Positions 17,541 through 25,251 of a stretch of 55,505 nucleotides of DNA are shown here, in pieces. Position 1 is the first letter of the stretch, and each line of letters begins with the position of its first letter. The DNA is from Alkalimonas cellulosilytica (GTDB lineage Bacteria > Pseudomonadota > Gammaproteobacteria > Enterobacterales > Alteromonadaceae), in the NCBI RefSeq assembly GCF_036325985.1, contig NZ_JAUHLI010000019.1, positions 1-55,505 on the forward strand, written 5' to 3'. Below the pieces are notes generated by a model. It did not search any database. It saw nothing but the letters and a program-made list of their open reading frames with translations, and was not told the DNA's origin. The position numbers and the translations under genes were made by a program.

Positions 17541-17926
17541 CAAAATACACTCCATGGCGCCACCAGCCGTCTACGTCGTTTTGGCTGACGACTGACTGTG
17601 ATCAGAGTTTCATCCAGGAACACTTGGTCGGCATCCCGCAAAGACAGTCTGGCTTGTTCCGGCCAAATTAAGCGGGAACTCCACTGGCCTTGCTGCTGTT
17701 GTTGCCAACAACTGAGCGCCTCTTCTGCCAGATACAGACAAAGATCAATCGGCTCGGAACTGGACCAAACTACTTTGAGCTCTGCCTCACAGCGCTCCCC
17801 TTGGGCACTGGCAATGCACAACATCGGGCTGGCCGACCAGCATAAGCCGGCATCACATGGCTCGGTTGGCGTTGCAGCCAGCGGCAGTAGAAGCATCCAT
17901 GCAGTTTTAGCGAATAATCCCATCAT
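17540..17926 (-). CDS. DUF3019 family secreted protein
   Basis: This small protein (128 residues) has a signal peptide (MMGLFAKTAWMLLLPLAATPTEP) and a Cys-containing domain with spaced cysteines in DAGLCWSASPMLCIA, GERCEAEL, DLCLYL and LSCWQ. The pattern 'C-V---G--C-A-L---W' agrees with DUF3019 proteins, which I recall beside MipA/OmpV and OmpR-type two-component genes in Shewanella and Alteromonas. The paired cysteines suggest disulfides in the periplasm. Function is unknown. Two ATG codons lie at 17926 and 17923, and the first overlaps the TGA of the MipA gene, so translation is coupled on both sides. Confidence 0.75.
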   Translation of the reverse strand: MMGLFAKTAWMLLLPLAATPTEPCDAGLCWSASPMLCIASAQGERCEAELKVVWSSSEPIDLCLYLAEEALSCWQQQQQGQWSSRLIWPEQARLSLRDADQVFLDETLITVSRQPKRRRRLVAPWSVF

Positions 17927-18780
17927 CAGAAAAACCGATAGCTCCAGCCAATAAACCAACTGTGTTGATACGACTGTTGCACCAATGGGCTTCGGGTCAT
18001 AGCACTGTCCAGCCAGCGATAACGATAAAACGCCATCATGCGCCAACCAGCACTGAGCGGCAAGGACCAGTACAACTCCAGCTCCGGTTGCACACTCGCT
18101 CTGGGTTGATAGCGCGGCAGATGCAAGGGTTCATCGTCGGACAAGCCATAATAACGCTGCATCAGGTTTTCACTTTTCCAATACACGCCGCCACTGAGAC
18201 GCCAATGCCCCAAAGCAGTCTGATGATGGCGCCCAGCTACCACACTGATTTCATGGCCATGGTGCTGACCACTGATATCAGTCCAGCCATTGAGGCGTAG
18301 TGTCCACTCATCAAACCAGGCATTGAGTTGTACCCCACCATCCCAGGCGGTCGGGCGCCGGTTTACTTCGTTCACAGAAACCTGCTGCTGCAATGAGCGT
18401 GGTTCCATCGAGACCGTCGGCATACTGGAGAAAGTTTGCTCAAAGGAAGGAATACGCGAGACATGCCAACGATAAAAGTAGCCCTTTTCCGGGTTAAGCC
18501 GGCTAACCAGACTGATACTCCAGTGCGGTGTCAGATCCAGACCAGCGCCAAGGATGCCGTTGTCAAAAAAACCTACCTTGCCATAATAACTAATATCTGG
18601 CATCAAATAGAGTGGCATATTGGCCGCATCATACAAAGGGCTGGAGCTCTGACCGACACCCAGCGCCAGTGAGAAGCGCCAACTGGACTCTTCCACAAAG
18701 CCATCATCCTGTGGCCTGGCTTCACTAGCTGCAGCAAAGCCGGATACCAACAACAGAAAAGTGGCTTGAAGCATTTTCAT
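17926..18780 (-). CDS. MipA/OmpV family outer-membrane protein
   Basis: This 284-residue protein has a signal peptide (about 1-18) and a 12-strand-type barrel sequence that ends in aromatic residues (GWSYRFF). The opening WRFSLALGVGQSSSPLYDA...MPLYLMPDISYYGKVGFFDNG is the MipA/OmpV signature, and the 'R-SPLV' region and C-terminal 'W-IGWSYRFF' also fit. MipA was described as a scaffold between a lytic transglycosylase and a penicillin-binding protein, whereas OmpV-type members are small barrels that respond to envelope conditions. It is first gene of the four-gene coupled operon and is divergent from an LD-carboxypeptidase gene. Both proteins relate to peptidoglycan, which may be more than chance. 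Confidence 0.85.
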   Translation of the reverse strand: MKMLQATFLLLVSGFAAASEARPQDDGFVEESSWRFSLALGVGQSSSPLYDAANMPLYLMPDISYYGKVGFFDNGILGAGLDLTPHWSISLVSRLNPEKGYFYRWHVSRIPSFEQTFSSMPTVSMEPRSLQQQVSVNEVNRRPTAWDGGVQLNAWFDEWTLRLNGWTDISGQHHGHEISVVAGRHHQTALGHWRLSGGVYWKSENLMQRYYGLSDDEPLHLPRYQPRASVQPELELYWSLPLSAGWRMMAFYRYRWLDSAMTRSPLVQQSYQHSWFIGWSYRFF

Positions 18781-18849
18781 TGACAGAAGTTCTCGAAAAC
18801 CTGAGTCTGATTAGTTTATCACCGGTCAGGTGCTGACAGAACAAAGTTA

Positions 18850-18869
18850 ACAATGTTTCACAATTTCAC
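18850..18869. promoter_or_regulatory. Direct-repeat box for an OmpR-type regulator (candidate)
   Basis: ACAAT recurs with a 10-bp period (18850 and 18860), followed by two TTTCAC copies 8 bases apart. Ten-base direct repeats are the usual binding geometry of OmpR/PhoB regulators. The site is about 70-90 bases upstream of the mipA-like gene, whose operon encodes such a regulator. Weak evidence. Confidence 0.3.
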
Positions 18870-18899
18870 CTGATTAAATCCAGTTCTGAACACCAAGTA

Positions 18900-18916
18900 A
18901 GGAATAAAAAATTCCT
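18900..18916. repeat. Short inverted repeat in the divergent promoter region
   Basis: AGGAAT and ATTCCT form exact 6-base arms around five A. It lies between the MipA-like and LD-carboxypeptidase genes, close to the expected promoter of the latter. It may be an operator; no regulator is indicated. Confidence 0.25.
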
Positions 18917-18985
18917 ATCTTTGATTTGATTAGTAATAAAAAATTGTATTAGACTGCGGATTACCCCTTTAAAGGAGACAGCACC

Positions 18986-20035
18986 ATGAATAAACGCAGC
19001 TTTATGAAACTAAGCATTGCATCTGCCTTACTACCACTGATGAGCCCTGTCGGTTTAGCCAGCAGTGCTGTCAATCCAAAGGGGAAACTACTGCCATTGC
19101 CGCTTAATCGTGGTGATACCATCGGGGTAGTCAGCCCATCTGCCGCCATTGCTGGCCGGATGGAGGCCCAGTTTGCCGTAGAGTCGATGCAGGCCCTTGG
19201 TTTTAAAGTCAAGACAGGCCCTCACTTCCAAAGCCGGCATGGCCACCTGGCGGGGCAGGATGCCGAGCGGGCAGCTGATTTTAATGCCATGTTTGCTGAT
19301 CCGGAGGTCAAAGCCGTAATCTGCCTGCGTGGTGGCTCGGGTGCCGCCCGCATTCTGCCACTGATTGATTACGAGCTGGTGCGCAGAAATCCTAAAGTCG
19401 TGCTGGGGTACTCCGACATTACCGCCATTCATAATGCCTTGCATGCTAAGACCGGCCTGGTTACTTTCCATGGCCCCAATGGCAGTAGTCGCTGGCATGA
19501 ATTTAATGTGCAACAATTTGAGCAGCTGTTTTTTCAGCGCGAGCTGGTTCGCTTTCAAAACGAACACCGGCCGGAAGACGATATCATTGTGCGCAACAAC
19601 CGTACCAATACCATTCGTGGTGGCAAAGCACGGGGTGAGCTGGTTGGCGGCAACCTGACCGTCTTGACATCACTGGCCGGAACGCCTTACTTACCGGACT
19701 TTACCAATAAGATTCTGTTTTTAGAAGATATCAATGAGCCACCTTACAAAGTCGATCGGATGCTCAGCACCTTGCGTTTAAGTGGTGCTTTGCAAAAAAT
19801 CAGTGGCTTTATTTTTGGCGATTGTGCCCGTTGTGAGCCTGGCGGCGGCTGGGGTAGCCTGACGCTGGACGATATTCTGGATGATTACATCCTGCCGTTG
19901 AATATACCAGCCTACAACGGTGCCATGATCGGCCATATACCACGCCAGTTTATTGTACCCGTGGGCGCTTCGGCCGAAATGGATGCCGATAGCGGCAGCT
20001 TCAGTTTGCTGGAGCCGGTATTCCAGAGCAGTTAA
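18986..20035 (+). CDS. LD-carboxypeptidase (peptidase S66 family)
   Basis: S66 serine peptidases remove the terminal D-alanine from tetrapeptide stems during peptidoglycan recycling, and relatives such as MccF hydrolyse microcin C. The 349-residue protein shows the Ser nucleophile in GYSD (Ser143), the catalytic Glu in LFLEDINEPPYKVDRML, and the His in IGHIPRQF near the C-terminus. Unusually for LdcA, it starts with an export-type leader (MNKRSFMKLSIASALLPLMSP). The K-R-S-F-M-K segment resembles a weak Tat motif, so the enzyme may act in the periplasm. The ATG is preceded by AAAGGAGA. It is divergent from the mipA-type operon and upstream of a LacI-family gene; co-transcription with the latter is unlikely because of a hairpin in the gap. 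Confidence 0.88.
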   Translation: MNKRSFMKLSIASALLPLMSPVGLASSAVNPKGKLLPLPLNRGDTIGVVSPSAAIAGRMEAQFAVESMQALGFKVKTGPHFQSRHGHLAGQDAERAADFNAMFADPEVKAVICLRGGSGAARILPLIDYELVRRNPKVVLGYSDITAIHNALHAKTGLVTFHGPNGSSRWHEFNVQQFEQLFFQRELVRFQNEHRPEDDIIVRNNRTNTIRGGKARGELVGGNLTVLTSLAGTPYLPDFTNKILFLEDINEPPYKVDRMLSTLRLSGALQKISGFIFGDCARCEPGGGWGSLTLDDILDDYILPLNIPAYNGAMIGHIPRQFIVPVGASAEMDADSGSFSLLEPVFQSS

Positions 20036-20071
20036 CTCACTCCCCTCGTTTGTTTCAGCATTTGAATCCCA

Positions 20072-20101
20072 ACCTGCTTCCGACTATGATAGGAAGCAGG
20101 T
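20072..20101 (+). terminator. Strong hairpin between LD-carboxypeptidase and lacI-type genes
   Basis: ACCTGCTTCC and GGAAGCAGGT form a perfect 10-bp stem with a 10-base loop, 37 bases after the carboxypeptidase stop codon. No T tract follows, so it may act as a Rho-assisted terminator or mRNA-stabilising 3' hairpin rather than a classical terminator. Confidence 0.5.
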
Positions 20102-20153
20102 GTCAGCAAAGGCCGTGTTAAGTCGTTGTCGCTCCAGTATCTTTCTTTGTCTG

Positions 20154-20183
20154 GCTCGTTGTTAATCGATTAGAGCAACGAGC
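20154..20183 (+). promoter_or_regulatory. Nested palindrome upstream of the LacI-family gene (possible autoregulatory site)
   Basis: Outer arms GCTCGTTG and CAACGAGC (exact, 8 bp) enclose the perfect 10-bp palindrome TAATCGATTA (20163-20172), whose central CG is typical of LacI-family operators. It ends 18 bases before the regulator's ATG. The core differs from the TGAATACGTATTCA operators found elsewhere in the locus. Confidence 0.4.
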
Positions 20184-20201
20184 TACAGTTGAGCGTAATC
20201 C

Positions 20202-21236
20202 ATGAAAGAAAAAGCCACATCCTTCGATATTGCTTACCTGGCCGGTGTATCACAATCTACCGTATCCCGGGCCTTGCGCAACAGTCCTCAGGTTAATAAA
20301 GAGACCAGGGATAAGGTGCAGGCCATTGCCCGCCAGCTCAACTACAAGGTGGATAAAAATGCCAGTAACCTGCGTAAGCAGCGCAGCAGTACCCTGGCTT
20401 TGTTGCTGTTTGAAGATCCCACCACCGATGAGTCGTTGATCAATCCATTCTTTTTATCCATGCTCGGTAGCATTACCCGGGCCTGTGCACAGCGGGGGCA
20501 AGATCTGCTGGTGTCTTTTCAGCAGTTGAGTGATGATTGGCATGCCGACTACGAAGACACCAAAAAGGCCGATGGGATTATTTTACTCGGTTATGGTGAC
20601 TATGAAGATTACGAAGAAAAGCTGGACAAACTGCTGGCACAGGAAACCCACTTTGTTTGCTGGGGAGCCGATGTCGAAGGTCATCCGGATTTTACCATTC
20701 GCAGCAACAACCGTCAGGGTGGCCGCTTAGCTGGCGAACATTTATTGTCTCTGGGCCACCAACACTTTGCTTTTATAGGCAATGCCTCGGCTGGCAGCCC
20801 AGAGTTTAATCAGCGCTTCCTGGGCTTTAGCGATGCACTGCAACAAGCGGGCATTCGCCACGATGCTATTGCCCAGTTCAATGCCATTTCAACCGAACAA
20901 GCGGGTCAGCTGGCCGTACAGAACCTGTTGGATAGCGGCAAAGCTGTCGATGCCATCTTCTGCGCCAGTGATTTAATTGCCATTGGGGTGATGCAGGGCA
21001 TTCAACAGCGCGGGCTGCAGGTGCCAGATGATATTGCGGTGATGGGTTTTGATGACATTCCGGTGGCATCCTACACCACCCCACCGCTGAGCACCATTCA
21101 ACAAGACACCAGCCTGGCCGGTGAAATGCTGGTAGAGAACCTGCTGCGGTTGGTGAACAATCAACCCATCGAGACCAATCAAATTGAACCAAAAATTGTG
21201 ATCCGTACTTCCTGCGGCACAGCATCAAAAGGATAA
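20202..21236 (+). CDS. LacI-family transcriptional regulator, MalR-like
   Basis: The 344-residue regulator has an N-terminal LacI helix-turn-helix (residues ~3-50, FDIAYLAGVSQSTVSRAL), a hinge helix around 50-60, and a type-I periplasmic-binding-like sugar domain (TLALLLFEDPT..., ADGIILLGYGDYE, VDAIFCASDLIAIGVMQGI, DIAVMGFDDIPVASYTTPPLSTI). It would bind a palindromic operator and release it, or bind more tightly, on sensing a maltodextrin-derived sugar. The three TGAATACGTATTCA-type palindromes in front of the starch operons nearby are its most likely targets. It is encoded at the edge of that locus, and no other LacI-type gene is in the window. It is followed after one base by a small lipoprotein gene, so the two form an operon. 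Confidence 0.9.
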   Translation: MKEKATSFDIAYLAGVSQSTVSRALRNSPQVNKETRDKVQAIARQLNYKVDKNASNLRKQRSSTLALLLFEDPTTDESLINPFFLSMLGSITRACAQRGQDLLVSFQQLSDDWHADYEDTKKADGIILLGYGDYEDYEEKLDKLLAQETHFVCWGADVEGHPDFTIRSNNRQGGRLAGEHLLSLGHQHFAFIGNASAGSPEFNQRFLGFSDALQQAGIRHDAIAQFNAISTEQAGQLAVQNLLDSGKAVDAIFCASDLIAIGVMQGIQQRGLQVPDDIAVMGFDDIPVASYTTPPLSTIQQDTSLAGEMLVENLLRLVNNQPIETNQIEPKIVIRTSCGTASKG

Positions 21237-21237
21237 G

Positions 21238-21480
21238 ATGATGAAAAAAACGAGCTTGCTTCTTTGTTCTGGCCTGACATTACTAGCCTGTGGTGGTGCT
21301 CCTTCCGCCGATACCTTGGCAAAAGACCCGGAACTATTGGCAAAGGTAATGATGGAGTGTGCCGAACTTCGGCTGAAAGGTGAAAGCACGGATATTGCCA
21401 AATGCAATAATGCCAAGAAAGCCCAGCAACAACTGCTGGATGATGCGAAAAAAGAGCTGGATAAACTGCTCGGTAATTAG
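21238..21480 (+). CDS. Small EexN-like lipoprotein
   Basis: The 80-residue product has a lipoprotein signal (LTLLACGG, lipidated Cys near residue 18). The mature part is about 60 residues with two cysteines in a -DPELLAKVMMECAELRLKGESTD--KC-NAKKA- pattern, followed by a charged helix. This spacing (D-P-E-L ... C ... C-N-A) resembles EexN-family lipoproteins, named for plasmid entry exclusion, but chromosomal copies without conjugation genes are common and their function is unknown. ATG codons at 21238 and 21241 share one ribosome-binding site (AAAGGA) inside the end of the LacI-type gene, one base after its stop. It is probably co-expressed with the regulator. Confidence 0.75.
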   Translation: MMKKTSLLLCSGLTLLACGGAPSADTLAKDPELLAKVMMECAELRLKGESTDIAKCNNAKKAQQQLLDDAKKELDKLLGN

Positions 21481-21481
21481 T

Positions 21482-21517
21482 AAAAAACCAGGGCTGCGCC
21501 AGGCAGACGCAGCCCTG
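21482..21517 (-). terminator. Terminator of the MFS-amylase operon
   Basis: CAGGGCTGCG and CGCAGCCCTG form a perfect 10-bp stem with a 9-base loop. Read on the minus strand it is followed by six T, directly after the amylase stop codon at 21531. It may also stop plus-strand transcription of the small lipoprotein gene. Confidence 0.9.
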
Positions 21518-21530
21518 TTCACCTGCTTTG

Positions 21531-23261
21531 TTATCTCGATTGCATAATCAGTAAGCCATCGGTAGCCAACAGACTACCATCCAAATCAAAGCCCCATCTT
21601 ACTGACAGACTGCTGTGCTCTGCCAGCACTGTGGCAATATCAGCCATTTCACCGGCCAGATTCAGCACAAACACCGTGCGTTGATCGCCCAGCTCACGCG
21701 TCACCGTCAGAATACCCTGCTGCGGTGATTGCACCTGGTAAGAGCCCGCCAGACGCATTTCCGGCCGCTGCTTTTGCATCGCGATCAGCAGACGGTGCAA
21801 GTTCCACAAGGAGTCCGGTTGAGCGCGCTGCGCTGCCACCGTCCTATCGCCGGCTGCCAGCTGCTGCGCCAGAAAATCCGGCCACCAGGGATCAAACGCC
21901 TGGGTAAAGAGCTCTTTTTGCTGCACCCAGCTGAGTTCAGCCTGGCTGAAACCAGCCTGATGGCTCTGATCCCATAACATCGGTGCCCGCTTGTACACAT
22001 CATGGCCACTTTGCTGCTGCGTCATGCCAATTTCTTCACCGTAGTAGATGTATTTAGTTCCTGGTGAGCTAAACAATAAGGCAGCTGCCTGCTTGGCTTT
22101 GCCGTGGTTTTCCTGCAATTGAAAACCAACTCTATCCTGATCGTGATTGGTTAAAAACGGCGTGAAGAAGGCCAGCGGTGCGCCGGACTCCAGCCGGCGC
22201 TGCACATTCTGCGCTAGCGGATGCAAGGCGCCGTCTTCTGCCTGACCAGACTGCTGGCTCATGGTGCCAAACTGGGCTTCTGTGGCCAAGCCTTGCTGCA
22301 GCATATCCAGCACGATGTAGCCAAATTCAAAATCAAAGCCCTGATCCAGCCCTTTGCCTTCCCCCCAGTATTTGGCTGCCACCGGGATATCGACCCAGGC
22401 TTCGCCCACTAAGTAAGCCTCGGGATTGACGCTTTTGACAAAGGCATTGAAATCTTTCCAGTAATCAATGGTCTCGGGCAAGTCGGCCTGACCGCTCGGG
22501 CCGCGCTCTATCACAAAGCGCACCGCATCGAGCCGAAAGCCATCAACCCCTTTATCCAGCCAGAATTGGGCCATCCGTTTCATTTCTTCGATCACATCCG
22601 GATGCTCCAGATTCAGATCCGGCTGAGTGGCACCAAAGGCGGCGTAGTAGTACTCGCCCCGGGTCTCATCAAAATGCCAAACCGCTTCAGGCATATCGTT
22701 ATCCGACCAGGCATGGCCCCAGCCTTTGCCAGCTTCTGGCAGGCTTTCCCGCCAGATAAAGTAATCGCTGTACGGCTCAATGCGCTCGGCTGAGCGCTGA
22801 AACCACTGGTGCTCACGGGAAATGTGGTTGATCACCAGATCCAGAATCACCCGGATACCACGGGCTTCGGCTTCTTGCAAAAAGCGTTCAAAATCAGCCA
22901 TGGTACCGTAATCTGACTCCACCTGATAAAACTCGGTAAAGTCGTAGCCATGGTAAGACGGCGCTTCAAACATCGGCGTCAACCAGATGGCATCAATGCC
23001 TAGCTCGGACAAATAAGGCAGTTTGGCGGTCATGCCATTAAAATCGCCATGACCATCACCACTGGTATCGTAAAAACTACGTGGCCAGATTTGATAGAAA
23101 ACCGCATCGTCCCACCAGGGCGCTTCGGTCTGCTCGACAGGCGCTGCAGTTGGGGCTTGATAACCCGACGCGGGTGCCGGCTGGCAAGCGCTGACCGCTG
23201 CCAGAGCGGCTGCCAGACCAGCCGCCTTAAGAGTGGTAGAAAACCAGGGATTCAGTTGCAT
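21531..23261 (-). CDS. Lipoprotein GH13 alpha-amylase/alpha-glucosidase
   Basis: This 576-residue enzyme is a (beta/alpha)8 GH13 hydrolase acting on alpha-1,4 (possibly 1,6) glucosidic bonds. A lipobox ends at Cys26 (AAVSACQP), with Gln at +2, so it should sit on the outer membrane. The calcium loop DTSGDGHGD lies near residue 60. The four GH13 regions are DLVINH, GFRLDAVRF (nucleophile Asp near 245), LVGEAW (Glu near 286) and FLTNHDQD (Asp near 371). The 'GDGHGDFNGM' and 'QIWPRSFYDT' features are typical of the oligo-1,6-glucosidase/alpha-glucosidase branch. The ATG at 23261 has AAGGAT upstream, three bases after the transporter's TAA; the GTG at 23264 is less likely. Second gene of the MFS operon. 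Confidence 0.9.
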   Translation of the reverse strand: MQLNPWFSTTLKAAGLAAALAAVSACQPAPASGYQAPTAAPVEQTEAPWWDDAVFYQIWPRSFYDTSGDGHGDFNGMTAKLPYLSELGIDAIWLTPMFEAPSYHGYDFTEFYQVESDYGTMADFERFLQEAEARGIRVILDLVINHISREHQWFQRSAERIEPYSDYFIWRESLPEAGKGWGHAWSDNDMPEAVWHFDETRGEYYYAAFGATQPDLNLEHPDVIEEMKRMAQFWLDKGVDGFRLDAVRFVIERGPSGQADLPETIDYWKDFNAFVKSVNPEAYLVGEAWVDIPVAAKYWGEGKGLDQGFDFEFGYIVLDMLQQGLATEAQFGTMSQQSGQAEDGALHPLAQNVQRRLESGAPLAFFTPFLTNHDQDRVGFQLQENHGKAKQAAALLFSSPGTKYIYYGEEIGMTQQQSGHDVYKRAPMLWDQSHQAGFSQAELSWVQQKELFTQAFDPWWPDFLAQQLAAGDRTVAAQRAQPDSLWNLHRLLIAMQKQRPEMRLAGSYQVQSPQQGILTVTRELGDQRTVFVLNLAGEMADIATVLAEHSSLSVRWGFDLDGSLLATDGLLIMQSR

Positions 23262-23264
23262 CAC

Positions 23265-24770
23265 TTATCCTTTGACTGTTTTGCTGGTTCGAACAAAGAG
23301 CACATAGACAGCGGCGATCAAGTAACTGACCCCGCCCAGTGCCAACGCATAAATGGCTTCGCCGCCGAAGAAGTACTTCAGCATGCTGCCCAAAATAGCC
23401 GCTGCCAGCAGCTGCGGCAACACAATAAAGATATTAAAGATACCCATGTAAATGCCCATCTTGTGGGCTGGCAGGCTGTTCGACAGCATGGCGTAGGGCA
23501 AGGACAAAATCGAAGCCCAGGCAATGCCAATGCCAATCATCGGCAACCACAACAGCGCAGGGTCCTGGATCCAGAAGAAGGAAAACAGCCCCAGGGCGCC
23601 ACAGGTCAGATTAATGCTGTGGGTGCGCTGGGTGGTGATACGGCGGGCCAGCCAGGGGATAATCAAAGCAGCAATGGCGGCAAAGCCATTGTACACCGCA
23701 AATAAAACACCGACCCAGTCAGCACCGGTGTTGTACGCCAATGAGGTGGTATCACTGGTGCCATAATGGTGGCTGGTCACTGCTGCCGTGGTGTAAATCC
23801 ACATGGCAAAGAGCGGGAACCAGGAGAAAAATTGCACCACCGCCAATTGCTTCATGGTGCCCGGCATGGCGTAGAGGTCATCGATAATCTGCACCAGCAT
23901 GTTGCGGTTATTCTGCTGCTTAAACCAGCTGGTCAGCCACTGCAGCACCCCGAAGGCAGCAATCAGGGCGCCCAGCAAATACAGGTTCTGATCCAGCTGT
24001 TGCAGGTAAACAAAGCCCCAGAACAGCACGCCCATCACCACAGCCGCAGCGCCACTACCCCAGTAGTTGTCGCGGACTTTGACGACTTCTACTTCCACCG
24101 GGTTGGCCTGCTGCTCGGCCGCTTCAAAGGCTGCCAGCTGATCCGGGCTGTATTCTTTGCTGCGCAGAATGGTCCAACCGACCGCCAGGAACAGCACCAC
24201 ACCACCGGCATAGAAGGAATAAACCACCGAGTCCGGGATCATGCCTTCCGGCGCGATATTGGACACACCAAACCAGTTGGTCATCATCCAGGGCAGCGCC
24301 GAAGCAACGACGGCGCCCACGCCAATAAAGAAGCTTTGCATGGCAAAACCCTGCGGCCGCTGTTTTTTGTTCAGGTTATCACCAACAAAGGCCCGGAACG
24401 GCTCCATGGTGACGTTAATGGCCGCATCCAAAATCCACAGCATCATCGCCGCTACCCACAAATGCGGTGAGTTCGGCATAAAAATCAGTGCTAAGGTGGT
24501 GGCAATGGCACCATAGAGGAAGAAAGGCCGGCGCCGGCCCAGTTTGGTCCAGGTTTTATCGCTAAAATGACCGACAATCGGCTGCACCAGCAAACCGGTT
24601 AGCGGCGCTGCTACCCAGAGGATGGCAATCTGGTCCATCTCGGCGCCCAGGGTTTGGAAAATCCGGCTGACATTGCCATTTTGCAGGGCAAAACCGAACT
24701 GAATACCAAAAAAGCCCAGGCACATGTTCCAGATTTGCCAGAAACTAAGATCAGGTTTTTGTTGTTGCAT
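23265..24770 (-). CDS. MFS maltose/maltodextrin carrier (SLC45/GPH-like)
   Basis: This 501-residue, 12-helix proton symporter of the inner membrane resembles the MFS maltose permeases of Caulobacter, Xanthomonas and Shewanella starch loci. The loop after helix 2 holds the MFS motif as GHFSDKTWTKLGRRRPFF. The equivalent second-half loop is ARRITTQRTHS. An early segment NMCLGFFGIQFGFALQNGNVSRIFQTLG is characteristic of the SLC45-type sugar carriers. It is first gene of an operon with the GH13 enzyme, and the TGAATACGTATTCA operator lies about 70 bases upstream of its ATG. It would carry maltose or short maltodextrins from the periplasm to the cytoplasm. Confidence 0.9.
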   Translation of the reverse strand: MQQQKPDLSFWQIWNMCLGFFGIQFGFALQNGNVSRIFQTLGAEMDQIAILWVAAPLTGLLVQPIVGHFSDKTWTKLGRRRPFFLYGAIATTLALIFMPNSPHLWVAAMMLWILDAAINVTMEPFRAFVGDNLNKKQRPQGFAMQSFFIGVGAVVASALPWMMTNWFGVSNIAPEGMIPDSVVYSFYAGGVVLFLAVGWTILRSKEYSPDQLAAFEAAEQQANPVEVEVVKVRDNYWGSGAAAVVMGVLFWGFVYLQQLDQNLYLLGALIAAFGVLQWLTSWFKQQNNRNMLVQIIDDLYAMPGTMKQLAVVQFFSWFPLFAMWIYTTAAVTSHHYGTSDTTSLAYNTGADWVGVLFAVYNGFAAIAALIIPWLARRITTQRTHSINLTCGALGLFSFFWIQDPALLWLPMIGIGIAWASILSLPYAMLSNSLPAHKMGIYMGIFNIFIVLPQLLAAAILGSMLKYFFGGEAIYALALGGVSYLIAAVYVLFVRTSKTVKG

Positions 24771-24833
24771 TGTTATTCTCTAAAACCACTGTTGATCTGT
24801 CTTTGATAACCCTATTATGGTGCAACAACAAGA

Positions 24834-24847
24834 TGAATACGTATTCA
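24834..24847 (-). promoter_or_regulatory. MalR-type operator 1 (MFS-amylase operon)
   Basis: TGAATACGTATTCA is a perfect 14-bp palindrome with central CG, as LacI-family operators have. Its centre is about 70 bases upstream of the MFS carrier ATG. The same sequence precedes the TonB-receptor operon, and a one-mismatch copy precedes the amylase-GH31 operon. ATGCAT follows two bases to the right, at 24849. Confidence 0.85.
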
Positions 24848-24899
24848 AATGCATGAAACCGTCACATTCATGGTGCATGACGGCCAAAAAGGGGGCAGC

Positions 24900-25238
24900 A
24901 TGAAGCTCATCGCATGGGATGATTTTGAGCAGGTGGAGCTAAGGGCAGGCACCATTATCGATGTGCAGCCCTTTCCTGAAGCACGCAAACCAGCTTACAA
25001 GCTATGGATCGATTTTGGCGAAGACATCGGCATCAAAAAATCCAGTGCCCAGCTAACGGCGTTGTATCAGCCAGAGCAATTGTTGGGACGGCAAGTGCTT
25101 GGTGTGGTCAATTTCCCGCCGCGCCAGATTGGCCCCTTTCGTTCCGAATGCCTGATTTGCGGCTTTTACCGGCCAGATGGTGCCGTGGTGCTGGCTATTC
25201 CGGAGCAGGATGTGCTCAATGGCGCTAAGCTGGGCTGA
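24900..25238 (+). CDS. csaA: CsaA-like tRNA-binding domain protein
   Basis: The 112-residue protein is a single OB-fold tRNA-binding domain of the CsaA type: VELRAGTIIDVQPFPEARKPAYKLWIDFG, then SSAQLT, then GVVNFPPRQIGPFRSECLICGF. Free-standing members dimerise, bind tRNA, and in Bacillus have been described as secretion-related chaperones; the physiological role in gammaproteobacteria is unclear. The ATG at 24900, with GGGGG upstream, matches the usual CsaA N-terminus. A longer frame starting at 24849 would run through the sugar operator region and is less likely. It is divergent from the MFS operon and may be incidentally affected by the regulator. Confidence 0.92.
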   Translation: MKLIAWDDFEQVELRAGTIIDVQPFPEARKPAYKLWIDFGEDIGIKKSSAQLTALYQPEQLLGRQVLGVVNFPPRQIGPFRSECLICGFYRPDGAVVLAIPEQDVLNGAKLG

Positions 25239-25251
25239 AAAGCTCAGCTCA

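Noticed and set aside
21238..21480. Entry-exclusion function for the EexN-like lipoprotein
   Set aside because: No conjugation, plasmid or integrative-element genes occur in the window; the similarity is limited to a short Cys pattern.
23766..24470. 234-codon plus-strand open frame opposite the MFS carrier
   Set aside because: Antisense of membrane helices; rich in His and Gln, without any domain pattern.
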